From a virus, in IMG/VR virus record IMGVR_UViG_3300021964_000096, positions 1-52,548 of that record: a stretch of DNA of 52,548 nt; one strand, written 5' to 3'. The notes below the pieces were generated by a model. It made no database searches, was not told where the DNA came from, and saw only the letters and a list, made by a program, of their open reading frames with translations. This document shows, piece by piece, positions 6,213-13,473 of the stretch (its first letter is position 1; each line of letters starts with the position of its first letter). The translations under genes were made by a program, and so were the position numbers.

Positions 6213-6951
6213 CGTACAAAATTACGTAAGATATAAAGAGGATCTTAAAAAGTCTATGCCTTCTGATAAGTTTTACGATTATTATACTCGTGACGAAATG
6301 ATAATAAAGTTCATGCCACTAGTAGAAAATTTAGCACGTAAATTCTCAACATCGCAGCAAGCGTCAGGCGTTTTAAGCATAAACGATCTTATACAAGAAG
6401 GTAATAAAGGTTTGATACTTGCTGTAGATAGATTAGAATGGGACGAAAAACTTATTGATTCACCTGATATTGAAAAAACATTAAAAAGCTTTTTTAGTAA
6501 AAGAATTAAAGGTGCAATACGCAGAGCTATAGATATAAACAGAGGTAACATAAAAATACCTGAGCATAAGCTTAATGAAATACGTAAATCACCAAAAGAC
6601 GAAAAAATGGTTGCTATGTTTTTCAACTCTATATTCTCTAGCTATGATGAATATGAAGATGATAAAGAAAACCCTATTTATCAAGTAGAAGATAAATCAA
6701 TTTCTTATAATTTAAATTTATTAAATATATATTTATTAAGTTTAATGAAGCAACATTTAAGCAGTATGCAATATGATGTATTACGCATGTCTTATGGATT
6801 AGACTGTGATAAAATGTCTGCTAATGAAATAGCTAGCAAAATAGGTATACAAGTAGCCACAGCAAATGTTAGAGTTTCTCAGATAAAAAAAGATGCAATA
6901 AACATACTTATAGATAATGTAGACGCTTCGCAAGTGATTGATTATCTGTAA
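6199..6951 (+). CDS. phage RNA polymerase sigma factor (sigma-70 type)
   Basis: The protein has 250 aa. Region 2 is clear at residues about 34-125: FMPLVENLARKF, SINDLIQEGNKGLILAVDRL, then FFSKRIKGAIRRAID followed by NIKIPEH at the start of region 3. Region 4 is at about 192-240, with a helix-turn-helix (SANEIASKIGIQVATANVRV). It would bind host core RNA polymerase and direct it to a set of phage promoters, most likely those of the late minus-strand genes, since no phage RNA polymerase is visible here. It is the last gene of the first early block. A conventional, shorter-than-RpoD sigma factor without region 1. Confidence 0.85.
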   Translation: MKKYNVQNYVRYKEDLKKSMPSDKFYDYYTRDEMIIKFMPLVENLARKFSTSQQASGVLSINDLIQEGNKGLILAVDRLEWDEKLIDSPDIEKTLKSFFSKRIKGAIRRAIDINRGNIKIPEHKLNEIRKSPKDEKMVAMFFNSIFSSYDEYEDDKENPIYQVEDKSISYNLNLLNIYLLSLMKQHLSSMQYDVLRMSYGLDCDKMSANEIASKIGIQVATANVRVSQIKKDAINILIDNVDASQVIDYL

Positions 6952-6962
6952 GATAGGTGATT

Positions 6963-6999
6963 AAATGTTGAATTTTATGTGTAATTATATTAATATACC
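6963..6999 (+). promoter_or_regulatory. possible promoter before the recombination genes
   Basis: The 63-nt gap between the sigma gene and the ERF gene is one of the larger gaps on this strand. It contains TTGAAT and an A/T block ending TATATTAATATACC. The ATATTAAT string also occurs in the promoter-like element at 1493-1522, but the conserved TACGAT end is missing. Weak evidence. Confidence 0.25.
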
Positions 7000-7014
7000 A
7001 AATAACAAAACCAT

Positions 7015-7539
7015 ATGACCATAAACGAAAAACTGGCTACGATCCAGACAAAGTTTAAATCTAAAAAATCTAGATTTAATTCATTCGGCAAATATTACTT
7101 CAGATCAGCCGAAGACATTCTCGAAGCAACAAAACCCTTTCTGTTAGAGTTAGGAGTAACAGTAACTATAGACGAGCAATTAGTTGAAACAGGTGGTGTA
7201 CCTATCATTTGTTCTACGGCTACAATTAGTGATGGCGAAAATGCTGTACACGCCTCTGCTTTAGTTGGTGTAGACTTAAACCAAAAAGGTATGCAAGTAC
7301 CTCAGCAGTTTGGATCAGCTTCGAGCTATGGTAAGAAGTATGCATTAGGTAATTTATTCCTAATAGACGATACGCAAGATTCAGATGCGTCAAACAATCA
7401 CGGTAAAGGTAACGCAGCCAAACCTAAGTTAGAAGGAGCTGCACTAACAAAAGCAAAAGCTTTTATTAAATCAGGCGGAAGCTTGGATGCTATTAAAAAG
7501 AAATATGACATTCCAGCTGATGTACTAAAAACGTTATAA
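7015..7539 (+). CDS. ERF-family single-strand annealing protein
   Basis: The protein has 174 aa. Hallmarks of the ERF recombinase superfamily are visible: an N-terminal INEKLATIQ, YYFRSAEDIL and PFLLELGVTV, then the QQFGSASSYGKKYALGNLFL block and IDDTQDSD. ERF proteins bind single-stranded DNA and anneal complementary strands in phage recombination. The C-terminal part (GAALTKAKAFIKSGGSLDAI) is a small helical tail. The next gene, a PD-(D/E)XK exonuclease, overlaps it by one nucleotide; the pair forms a Red-like recombination unit. Confidence 0.85.
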   Translation: MTINEKLATIQTKFKSKKSRFNSFGKYYFRSAEDILEATKPFLLELGVTVTIDEQLVETGGVPIICSTATISDGENAVHASALVGVDLNQKGMQVPQQFGSASSYGKKYALGNLFLIDDTQDSDASNNHGKGNAAKPKLEGAALTKAKAFIKSGGSLDAIKKKYDIPADVLKTL

Positions 7540-8270
7540 TGAAAAGAAAAGATGAGTTAAACAAGTTGAGAGAAGATGAACATTACTATGGTAAGTTTGG
7601 AAAACAGTTTCTAAGTAATTCAGATATCTCGACCTTATTAACAAATCCTTTGGCGCTAGGGAAACCAATGAAACCAATCCCTGCATTCCTAGTTGGAGGC
7701 TATTTTCACACAGCTATTCTTGAACCACATAAGCTCAAGAATTTTAAGATAATAGAAACTACGACTAGGAATACCAAAGCGTACAAAGAGATCTCAGACG
7801 GAGAGCTTTGCTTATTACAACACGAAGTAGATCAAACAGAGTTATTAGTAGAAAAAATTATGTCTAATGAAATCTGTAGAAATTTAATACGTGGTGAAAA
7901 CGTAGAGTATGAAGTACCTGGGATTGCTGAAATATTTGGTAATAAATGGAAAGGTAAGGCAGATATTATTAATCACGATGAAAAGTTAATCATTGACTTA
8001 AAAACAACTGCAGATATTTCTAAATTTCAATATTCAGCATCAAAGTACAATTATAACAGTCAAGCTTATATATATCAAAAGCTGTTTGGTTATGAAATGA
8101 TTTTTATAGTTATAGATAAAACCACACATCAAATAGGTATATATGACTGTTCTGATAAATTCCTATCTTATGGAGAGGAAAAAGTTCAGCAAGCAAGTGA
8201 AGCTTACGATTTATTTTTTAAAAATCCGGACTTTAAACCGGAAAACTATTTTATTAACAAAACCCTATAA
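7539..8270 (+). CDS. PD-(D/E)XK exonuclease (Cas4/RecB-like)
   Basis: The protein has 243 aa. The catalytic core is WKGKADIINHDEKLIIDLKT: the GKAD Asp is motif II and the IDLKT Asp and Lys form the D-x-K part. NSQAYIYQKLFG follows as the Q-x-x-x-Y motif of RecB-family nucleases. The N-terminal part (SNSDISTLL, GGYFHTAILEP) matches phage nucleases of the PDDEXK_1 type. It probably resects duplex ends to give single strands for the ERF protein encoded just upstream. The start is shared with the ERF stop (TAATG). Confidence 0.85.
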   Translation: MKRKDELNKLREDEHYYGKFGKQFLSNSDISTLLTNPLALGKPMKPIPAFLVGGYFHTAILEPHKLKNFKIIETTTRNTKAYKEISDGELCLLQHEVDQTELLVEKIMSNEICRNLIRGENVEYEVPGIAEIFGNKWKGKADIINHDEKLIIDLKTTADISKFQYSASKYNYNSQAYIYQKLFGYEMIFIVIDKTTHQIGIYDCSDKFLSYGEEKVQQASEAYDLFFKNPDFKPENYFINKTL

Positions 8271-8272
8271 TT

Positions 8273-8584
8273 ATGGCAAGTATTATTAAAGCAAGCATTA
8301 ACTTAAATGAAATTCCTAAGGATAAAATTTATGTTGGCAAAAAAGGTAAATATTTACCTATTACAATTACCCTAAATGATGAAGTAGATAACTACGGAAA
8401 CCAGGGACCAGTTGTAGTTGAGCAGTCTAAAGAAGAGCGTGAAGCTAAAGCTCCTAAAGTTTATTTAGGTAATGTCAAAGTAGTATGGACTAACGGAGAC
8501 AATGTTGCAGCGGCGCCTCGTGAGGGTCAGCCTCAACAAGCAGCAGCGGCAGTACCAGAGCCTGCAGATGATCTACCATTTTAA
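8273..8584 (+). CDS. SSB-like single-stranded DNA-binding protein
   Basis: The protein has 103 aa. It starts with a beta-rich part (INLNEIPKDKIYVGKKGKYL, then PITITLNDE and VYLGNVKVVW) and ends in an Ala/Pro linker with the acidic tip DDLPF, the same kind of tip that SSB proteins use to recruit partners. I do not see a full canonical OB-fold signature, so it may be a distant SSB analogue. Position between exonuclease and primase-helicase supports a role in replication and recombination. Confidence 0.7.
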   Translation: MASIIKASINLNEIPKDKIYVGKKGKYLPITITLNDEVDNYGNQGPVVVEQSKEEREAKAPKVYLGNVKVVWTNGDNVAAAPREGQPQQAAAAVPEPADDLPF

Positions 8585-8705
8585 TTCCGACCGCCGCCAT
8601 TTTAAAGTCAAAACACTTTACTGGTGTGAGATGTGTGGGAAAAGTGTATCGGAAGAAGAATATGACTTCTGCGATATATGCCCCGACTGTAGAGACGGAG
8701 ATTAA
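8568..8705 (+). CDS. small zinc-ribbon protein
   Basis: The 45-aa product has two cysteine pairs, CEMC near residue 20 and the cluster CDICPDC near residue 36, the layout of a zinc ribbon. I chose the ATG that overlaps the SSB-like gene by 17 nt; an earlier in-frame ATG lies deeper in that gene. Small zinc ribbons in replication operons often contact DNA or RNA polymerase; the partner here is unknown. Confidence 0.6.
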   Translation: MIYHFNSDRRHFKVKTLYWCEMCGKSVSEEEYDFCDICPDCRDGD

Positions 8706-8722
8706 CAATTAAATTAAATTAA

Positions 8723-10432
8723 ATGCAGACAACAGAGATCAATGGATTTTTGATTGATGAGTTCAATCAACATAAGCTTGAAGAGGGAAAAAAGCAAGGC
8801 ATATGTCCTCTTTGTTCTCACGATAGAAAACCCAAAAATCAAAAGGCAAAATGTGCGTCTTATGATTGGGAACGGGGTCTCGGTACTTGTCACAACTGTA
8901 ATACATCATTTCAACTACATACGTATCAACGTAAAGGTGCTAGTGAAAAGGTATATGTAAGACCTGCAGAGGTTGCGCATAAACCTCCAGCTAGCAAAGT
9001 AGTTGAGTGGTTTAAAACTAGGGGAATATCTCAGAAAACTCTCACTGATCTTAAGATTGGTGAGGGTCCTGAGTATATGCCTCAGACCGGTAAAACCGAG
9101 AACGTTATAAAGTTTAATTACTTCATGGGCGATCAACTTATTAATGTTAAGTATCGTGATGGACGAAAAAACTTTAAATTATATAAGGGCGCTGAAAAAG
9201 TGTTCTATAATATAAACAGTATAATAGGTTATGAGTATTGTGTTATTGTTGAAGGCGAAATGGATGTGCTTGCGCTACACGAAGCTGGAATAACAAATGC
9301 AATATCAGTTCCAAACGGAGCTACGTTAAATAGCAATAACCTTGATTACTTAGATGCTTGTATAGATTATTTCGAAGACAAAGAAAAAATCATATTAGCT
9401 GTAGACACAGACGAAGCAGGTCAAGCATTACAAACAGAGCTAGTTAGAAGATTAGGTTCTGAGGTATGTTACTTAGCTTCATTTGAAGATTGTAAAGACG
9501 CTAACGAATACTTAGTAAAATATGGAAAAGAAAAATTATCGCAGCGTATTTCAGGAGCAAGACCAGTACCGCTTGAGAATGTTACAACATTCAGGGATAT
9601 TGAAGATGAAGTTACCGACTTTGTTAAGAATGGCTTTAAACCAGGATTTCAAGTTGGCTTGGAAAATTTTGATGATATCTTCTCAACTTACACTGGTCAA
9701 TTCATTACTGTTACTGGTATTCCTAGTTCCGGTAAAAGTGATTTCGTCGATCAAATGGTTGTCGGATATAATAATAACTACGGATGGAAAACAGCATTTG
9801 CGTCGCCAGAAAATGTACCGACTTATTTACACGCTCATAAGTTAATGCGTAAGCATTGGCAAGGTATGCCGACTAGAGATGATATTGGTGGAGATAAATG
9901 GAATCAAATAGCAGATCATTGTAATAGCAATTACTTTCACATTGATATGGAACGTTATACGTTAGATTCTGTATTACGTAAAGGCGCTGAGCTGGTTAAA
10001 CGCAAAGGTATTAAATGCTTGGTTATTGATCCATTTAATAAAGTAAGAGATATCGATTGTAAAACTGAAGATGTAAATCGTTACACTATGGAATACTTAA
10101 GCAAGATTGAAATCTTTGCTAAGAAGTATGATGTATTAGTGTTTATTGTAGCTCACCCAACTAAAATGTATAAAGACAAAGATGGTAAAATTGAAGAACC
10201 AAATATGTATAACATTAAAGGCGGTGGTGAATGGTATGATGCTAGTTATCACGGGTTGTTAGTTCATAGAGATTATGAGGCAAAAACAGTCAAAGCTAAA
10301 GTACTTAAAGTAAAGTTTCAAAACCTCGGTGAAAACGGAGCTGAAGCTCATTTTAAATGGGAGCCTAAGTCTGGTTGTTTTATACCTCACGAGCAAGTTA
10401 ACTTAGCTGGTGAAAAAATGCCATGGGAGTAA
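8723..10432 (+). CDS. bifunctional primase-helicase (T7 gp4-like)
   Basis: The protein has 569 aa. An N-terminal zinc-binding module has Cys pairs at 28/31 and 56/59 (CPLC, CHNC). A TOPRIM domain follows, with VIVEGEMDVLAL at about 173 and the AVDTDEAGQ aspartates at about 225. The C-terminal part is a RecA/DnaB-type helicase with Walker A GIPSSGKSD at about 334, the Walker B-like CLVIDPFNK and IVAHPTK. It would unwind DNA at the fork and make primers. It sits downstream of the SSB-like gene and abuts the next gene. Length and domain order match T7-type primase-helicases. Confidence 0.92.
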   Translation: MQTTEINGFLIDEFNQHKLEEGKKQGICPLCSHDRKPKNQKAKCASYDWERGLGTCHNCNTSFQLHTYQRKGASEKVYVRPAEVAHKPPASKVVEWFKTRGISQKTLTDLKIGEGPEYMPQTGKTENVIKFNYFMGDQLINVKYRDGRKNFKLYKGAEKVFYNINSIIGYEYCVIVEGEMDVLALHEAGITNAISVPNGATLNSNNLDYLDACIDYFEDKEKIILAVDTDEAGQALQTELVRRLGSEVCYLASFEDCKDANEYLVKYGKEKLSQRISGARPVPLENVTTFRDIEDEVTDFVKNGFKPGFQVGLENFDDIFSTYTGQFITVTGIPSSGKSDFVDQMVVGYNNNYGWKTAFASPENVPTYLHAHKLMRKHWQGMPTRDDIGGDKWNQIADHCNSNYFHIDMERYTLDSVLRKGAELVKRKGIKCLVIDPFNKVRDIDCKTEDVNRYTMEYLSKIEIFAKKYDVLVFIVAHPTKMYKDKDGKIEEPNMYNIKGGGEWYDASYHGLLVHRDYEAKTVKAKVLKVKFQNLGENGAEAHFKWEPKSGCFIPHEQVNLAGEKMPWE

Positions 10433-10675
10433 ATGGCAAAAAGTAAAGGTGTAAACATGGGTGAGTATTTAGCTACCCCTGGAGAATGGGAAGCGTATAG
10501 ATGGTGTATAAGAAATGCTATACACATTGCACCCAAAGCTTTGACTGAAGCTAGATGGACAATTACAATAACAAATAAAGGAATAACTAATCAAGACCCT
10601 GAAAGCTATACAAAAGTAGTTATTTGGGAGACAGTCTTTAAATATTACAAATATTATTATGACAAATATAATTAA
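10433..10675 (+). CDS. 80-aa protein, unknown
   Basis: The start follows the primase-helicase stop directly. The product is basic and aromatic (GEWEAYRWCIRNAIHIAPKA; VIWETVFKYYKYYYDKYN), with no recognised domain. It overlaps the start of the thymidylate-synthase homologue by 17 nt. It is probably translated with the replication genes. Confidence 0.6.
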   Translation: MAKSKGVNMGEYLATPGEWEAYRWCIRNAIHIAPKALTEARWTITITNKGITNQDPESYTKVVIWETVFKYYKYYYDKYN

Positions 10676-11315
10676 TGCAGAATTTGAAACAGCGAGTGAT
10701 GCTTATAATTGGCTTTTTCCTAAAATAATTTGGGATGGGGTCGACTTCGGTGATACTAAAGCGTTGTTTAATGTAGGTTTTACAATACTGAATCCTACAG
10801 ACAAAATTATTCATAACAAAAACCGCAAGTGGAATATTGAATATGCAGAAGCTGAATGGCAATGGTATTTATCAGGTGACCCTAGTGTTGAAAAGCTTGG
10901 TGAAATATATGGTAAAGTGCCTCAAATATGGAAACGTATGGCTGATAGCTTAGGCAACGTAAGATCTAACTACGGTTGGCAATGGCAGCGTAATCATCAA
11001 ATAGACAAAGTTGTAGCAATGCTAAAAGACAATCCACAAACTAGACAAGCAGCAATAAGTATATATGACGGTAAAGAAATTGATACATACAGAAACGATA
11101 CACCTTGTACATATGCTGTTCAGTTTACGGTACTAAATAATAAGCTTAATATGTCTGTTTATATGCGTTCTAATGATCTCTGGTACGGCTTTTGCAACGA
11201 TCAGTATCAATTTGCATCATTGCAAGAATTAATCGCAGAGAGGACAGGATATGAAGTTGGTACTTATTACCACCACGCACATAACTTACATCTGTATAAC
11301 AATAAAATAACTTAA
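10659..11315 (+). CDS. thymidylate synthase-family enzyme, predicted dCMP-type
   Basis: The protein has 218 aa. The catalytic Cys150 lies in DTPCTYAVQF, and R170 and D173 lie in MRSNDLW. His211 and Tyr213 (HLY) match the ThyA H207/Y209 positions. Spacing from Cys150 to D173 (23) and to the next key residue (31) is the same as in E. coli ThyA, but that residue is Asp181 instead of the ThyA Asn177. In ThyA this Asn selects dUMP; Asp is found in dCMP hydroxymethylases such as T4 gp42. The protein is about 45 residues shorter than ThyA at the C-terminus. It probably alkylates dCMP with methylene-tetrahydrofolate, though the exact product is not known. Confidence 0.8.
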   Translation: MTNIINAEFETASDAYNWLFPKIIWDGVDFGDTKALFNVGFTILNPTDKIIHNKNRKWNIEYAEAEWQWYLSGDPSVEKLGEIYGKVPQIWKRMADSLGNVRSNYGWQWQRNHQIDKVVAMLKDNPQTRQAAISIYDGKEIDTYRNDTPCTYAVQFTVLNNKLNMSVYMRSNDLWYGFCNDQYQFASLQELIAERTGYEVGTYYHHAHNLHLYNNKIT

Positions 11316-11316
11316 T

Positions 11317-12090
11317 ATGTATTATTTATATCACATACCTGGTAAAAAGATTGGCGTAACACGTAATCTTAATACTAGAGTAACCCTTATGCAAGGCTAT
11401 AAGGAGGGTGAGTATGAAGTTCTTGAACAGTCAAGCGATATAGATTATATATCAGACCGTGAAATAGAACTTCAAAAGTCTTATGGCTACAAAGTTGATA
11501 GACAATCCTATAAAAATTTAATTAATAAAAACAATCAAATGCAAATAAACGCTACAGAGCAGACCTCAACATTCCCATGTCCATTAGACAAACTGAAAGG
11601 TAGATTAATGGACAATTTAAATTTAGTATGGCAAACATCACACGGTGAATTTGAAATTACAAAAGAAAATATACCTTGGATATTAGCTAACGCTAGGGCC
11701 TCGATGTATAACGATAATCGAAGCTATATTTATAACAAGGCTTTTTATGAAGCCTTTTTTAATCCGAAACATACACCTAAACCTTACCCTTTACCCTCAC
11801 GCTTTGATCTTATAAGAACTTGGGCTAGCGATAGAGGTATTTATGGTCAAGGCAATTCACATACACAATATGTTAAGCTCATGGAAGAAGCTGGTGAGCT
11901 AGCTAAAGCTTTATTAAAAAGAGATAATTTAGAAATAATAGATGCTATTGGAGATATGGTTGTAGTACTAACTAACCTAGCGGCAATGGAAGGTTTACAA
12001 ATTGAAGGTTGTATTGATTCGGCCTACAAAGAAATAGCTAACCGTAAGGGTAAAATGGAAAATGGTACATTTGTAAAAGAAACACTATAA
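11317..12090 (+). CDS. fusion of GIY-YIG-like domain and MazG-type pyrophosphohydrolase
   Basis: The protein has 257 aa. Residues 1-65 follow a GIY-YIG pattern (YYLYHIPGKKIGVTRNLNTR, then DREIELQKSYGY with the catalytic-type Glu), but the second Tyr of GIY-YIG is a Lys (KIG), so nuclease activity is doubtful. After a linker, residues about 185-245 are a MazG helix bundle with MEEAGELAKALL and DAIGDMVVVL, the metal-binding E-x-x-E and D positions. MazG-type enzymes hydrolyse nucleoside triphosphates or alarmones such as ppGpp. It starts just after the thymidylate-synthase homologue and overlaps the next gene by one base. Confidence 0.75.
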   Translation: MYYLYHIPGKKIGVTRNLNTRVTLMQGYKEGEYEVLEQSSDIDYISDREIELQKSYGYKVDRQSYKNLINKNNQMQINATEQTSTFPCPLDKLKGRLMDNLNLVWQTSHGEFEITKENIPWILANARASMYNDNRSYIYNKAFYEAFFNPKHTPKPYPLPSRFDLIRTWASDRGIYGQGNSHTQYVKLMEEAGELAKALLKRDNLEIIDAIGDMVVVLTNLAAMEGLQIEGCIDSAYKEIANRKGKMENGTFVKETL

Positions 12091-12446
12091 TGAAGATAGA
12101 CACTAAAGATGAAATAGTATTAGCAGTACTAAAGAAAATGGATCAACGTAGTATTATTGGTCAACAAAAATACGGAGCCACAATGATGCAAGAAATAGTT
12201 GGTGAGGAAAAAGATCTAAATCGTTTCTTAATTGATGTGCAAGAAGAGCTTATGGATGCTTTGCTATACATTGAAGCTGCTAAACGATGCTTGTCAGATG
12301 AAATTGAACAAGCTATGATTAATAGAAATAATATCATTGGTCAAAATGGTAACGATGGTCTGCATTATGACGAAGATCATGCTTTAGATACTGTTTTAAA
12401 TGATATGGTTAAAGACATTGAAGTAAATGAAGAGACTACCCTATAA
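12090..12446 (+). CDS. second MazG-like nucleotide pyrophosphohydrolase
   Basis: The protein has 118 aa. The motif RSIIGQQKYGATM followed by VQEELMDALLYIEAA has the layout of phage MazG-like or dNTP diphosphohydrolase proteins, with the E-E-x-x-D metal site. The rest is acidic with no extra domain. It lies directly after the first MazG domain gene, whose stop shares a base with its start (TAATG). Two such enzymes in a row suggest dNTP pool tuning. Substrate unknown. Confidence 0.7.
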   Translation: MKIDTKDEIVLAVLKKMDQRSIIGQQKYGATMMQEIVGEEKDLNRFLIDVQEELMDALLYIEAAKRCLSDEIEQAMINRNNIIGQNGNDGLHYDEDHALDTVLNDMVKDIEVNEETTL

Positions 12447-12888
12447 AAAACGAAGTAGAAAAAAAGGTCCAGTGCAGTCGAAGAAGGTGTCATATGATGG
12501 CATCAACTTCGCCTCAGGGCTAGAACGCTATATGTATATGGCTTTACAAAAAGCTAAAATAAGGTTTAAATATGAAGGAGAGACTTTTGTTTTACTTAAT
12601 GGTTTTCATTTTGATAATGAAGTTTATGAAAGACAATCTAATGGAAAAGGTGAGTATAAAAATAGAGGTTGTAAAAGAATACTTCCTATTAAATACACTC
12701 CGGATTTTATTGGTGATGATTTTATAATTGAAACTAAAGGTAGAGCTAACGAAAGTTTTCCAATGCGTTGGAAGTTGTTTAAGCAATTAATTGTAAGACA
12801 ATTTCCAGGTATAACATTGTACAAACCACAAAATCAAAAAGAATGCGACGAGACAATAAGCATAATCCTTTCGAAGCGAAGAGGATAG
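12427..12888 (+). CDS. T7 endonuclease I-like Holliday-junction resolvase
   Basis: The protein has 153 aa. It matches T7 gp3-type resolvases: SGLERYMYMAL (motif with Glu), a middle FKYEGETF, then YTPDFIGDD with the catalytic Asp and IIETKGR with the E-x-K pair of the PD-(D/E)XK core. A basic N-terminus (KKRSRKKG) could bind DNA. It would cut branched DNA before packaging. The start overlaps the MazG-like gene by 20 nt. Usual length for this family. Confidence 0.85.
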   Translation: MKRLPYKKRSRKKGPVQSKKVSYDGINFASGLERYMYMALQKAKIRFKYEGETFVLLNGFHFDNEVYERQSNGKGEYKNRGCKRILPIKYTPDFIGDDFIIETKGRANESFPMRWKLFKQLIVRQFPGITLYKPQNQKECDETISIILSKRRG

Positions 12889-13019
12889 CTAGACAAAAGT
12901 ATGCTGAGCGCCAAATTGATAAGTTTGTCAAATGGAGTTGGGAAATACGAGGTAAAGTTAAATATAATGAATTAATAGAATTACAAGAACAGTATGGAAT
13001 TAGATGTAGCGAAAATTGA
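12843..13019 (+). CDS. 58-aa basic protein
   Basis: The frame begins inside the resolvase gene (overlap 46 nt). The product is very basic at the start (MRRDNKHNPFEAKRIARQKY) and Trp-containing in the middle (FVKWSWEIRGK). No domain recognised. It overlaps the next frame by 26 nt. It is one of four small frames packed between the resolvase and ribonucleotide reductase. Confidence 0.5.
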   Translation: MRRDNKHNPFEAKRIARQKYAERQIDKFVKWSWEIRGKVKYNELIELQEQYGIRCSEN

Positions 13020-13149
13020 AAAATATGTAAGAGATAAATACCCTAGAACTTTTAAAGACAAACCTTTAACTATAATAGAAGAACAAGACTTTTATTTAAT
13101 AAAAAGAAACAACGACGAATCCCCATTAATATTAAGCAAAAACATATAA
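12994..13149 (+). CDS. 51-aa protein, unknown
   Basis: The ATG overlaps the previous frame. The product (MELDVAKIEKYVRDKYP, then EEQDFYLIKRNNDESP) looks like a small alpha/beta protein but has no known motif. It ends 1 nt before the next start. Confidence 0.5.
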   Translation: MELDVAKIEKYVRDKYPRTFKDKPLTIIEEQDFYLIKRNNDESPLILSKNI

Positions 13150-13150
13150 T

Positions 13151-13306
13151 ATGAGTAAAGAAAATGAAAACAAACCATTGTGGTCAATTGAATTAGGATT
13201 TTATCCTGGAATAGTTATAGGAGCTAGAACATATCCCGAACCAGAACAAACAACTCACGTGCTATACATACCTTTTATAGATTTAGCGTTAACAATTTAC
13301 AAATAA
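13151..13306 (+). CDS. 51-aa protein, unknown
   Basis: The start follows an A/T leader (catataatATG). The product has a hydrophobic centre (ELGFYPGIVIGARTYPE) and an end like VLYIPFIDLALTIYK. It is probably not membrane-spanning, as charged residues interrupt the stretch. I recognise this kind of small protein from marine phages but no role is known. Its stop shares a base with the next start (TAATG). Confidence 0.55.
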   Translation: MSKENENKPLWSIELGFYPGIVIGARTYPEPEQTTHVLYIPFIDLALTIYK

Positions 13307-13473
13307 TGGATCAAGACGTAGAAACACAATTCCATACAATAGACCTGTTTATACGATCTGTTTTAGATGATATGGATAAAGTATCAAAATCAACAAAAAA
13401 GATCGATATAATGGCTTATATTGATTCCTGGAAGACTGAATTAAAGACTGTACAACACATAATAAATATATAA
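13306..13473 (+). CDS. 55-aa protein, unknown
   Basis: Starts and ends at TAATG junctions, the second with nrdB. It is acidic at the start, then helical (VLDDMDKVSKSTKKIDIMAY). No domain is recognised. The tight coupling to nrdB suggests co-translation but not a shared function. Confidence 0.55.
   Translation: MDQDVETQFHTIDLFIRSVLDDMDKVSKSTKKIDIMAYIDSWKTELKTVQHIINI

Noticed and set aside
8502-8567. Longer start of the zinc-ribbon gene
   Set aside because: It would overlap the SSB-like gene by 83 nt and adds a Gln-rich segment with no similarity to zinc ribbons.
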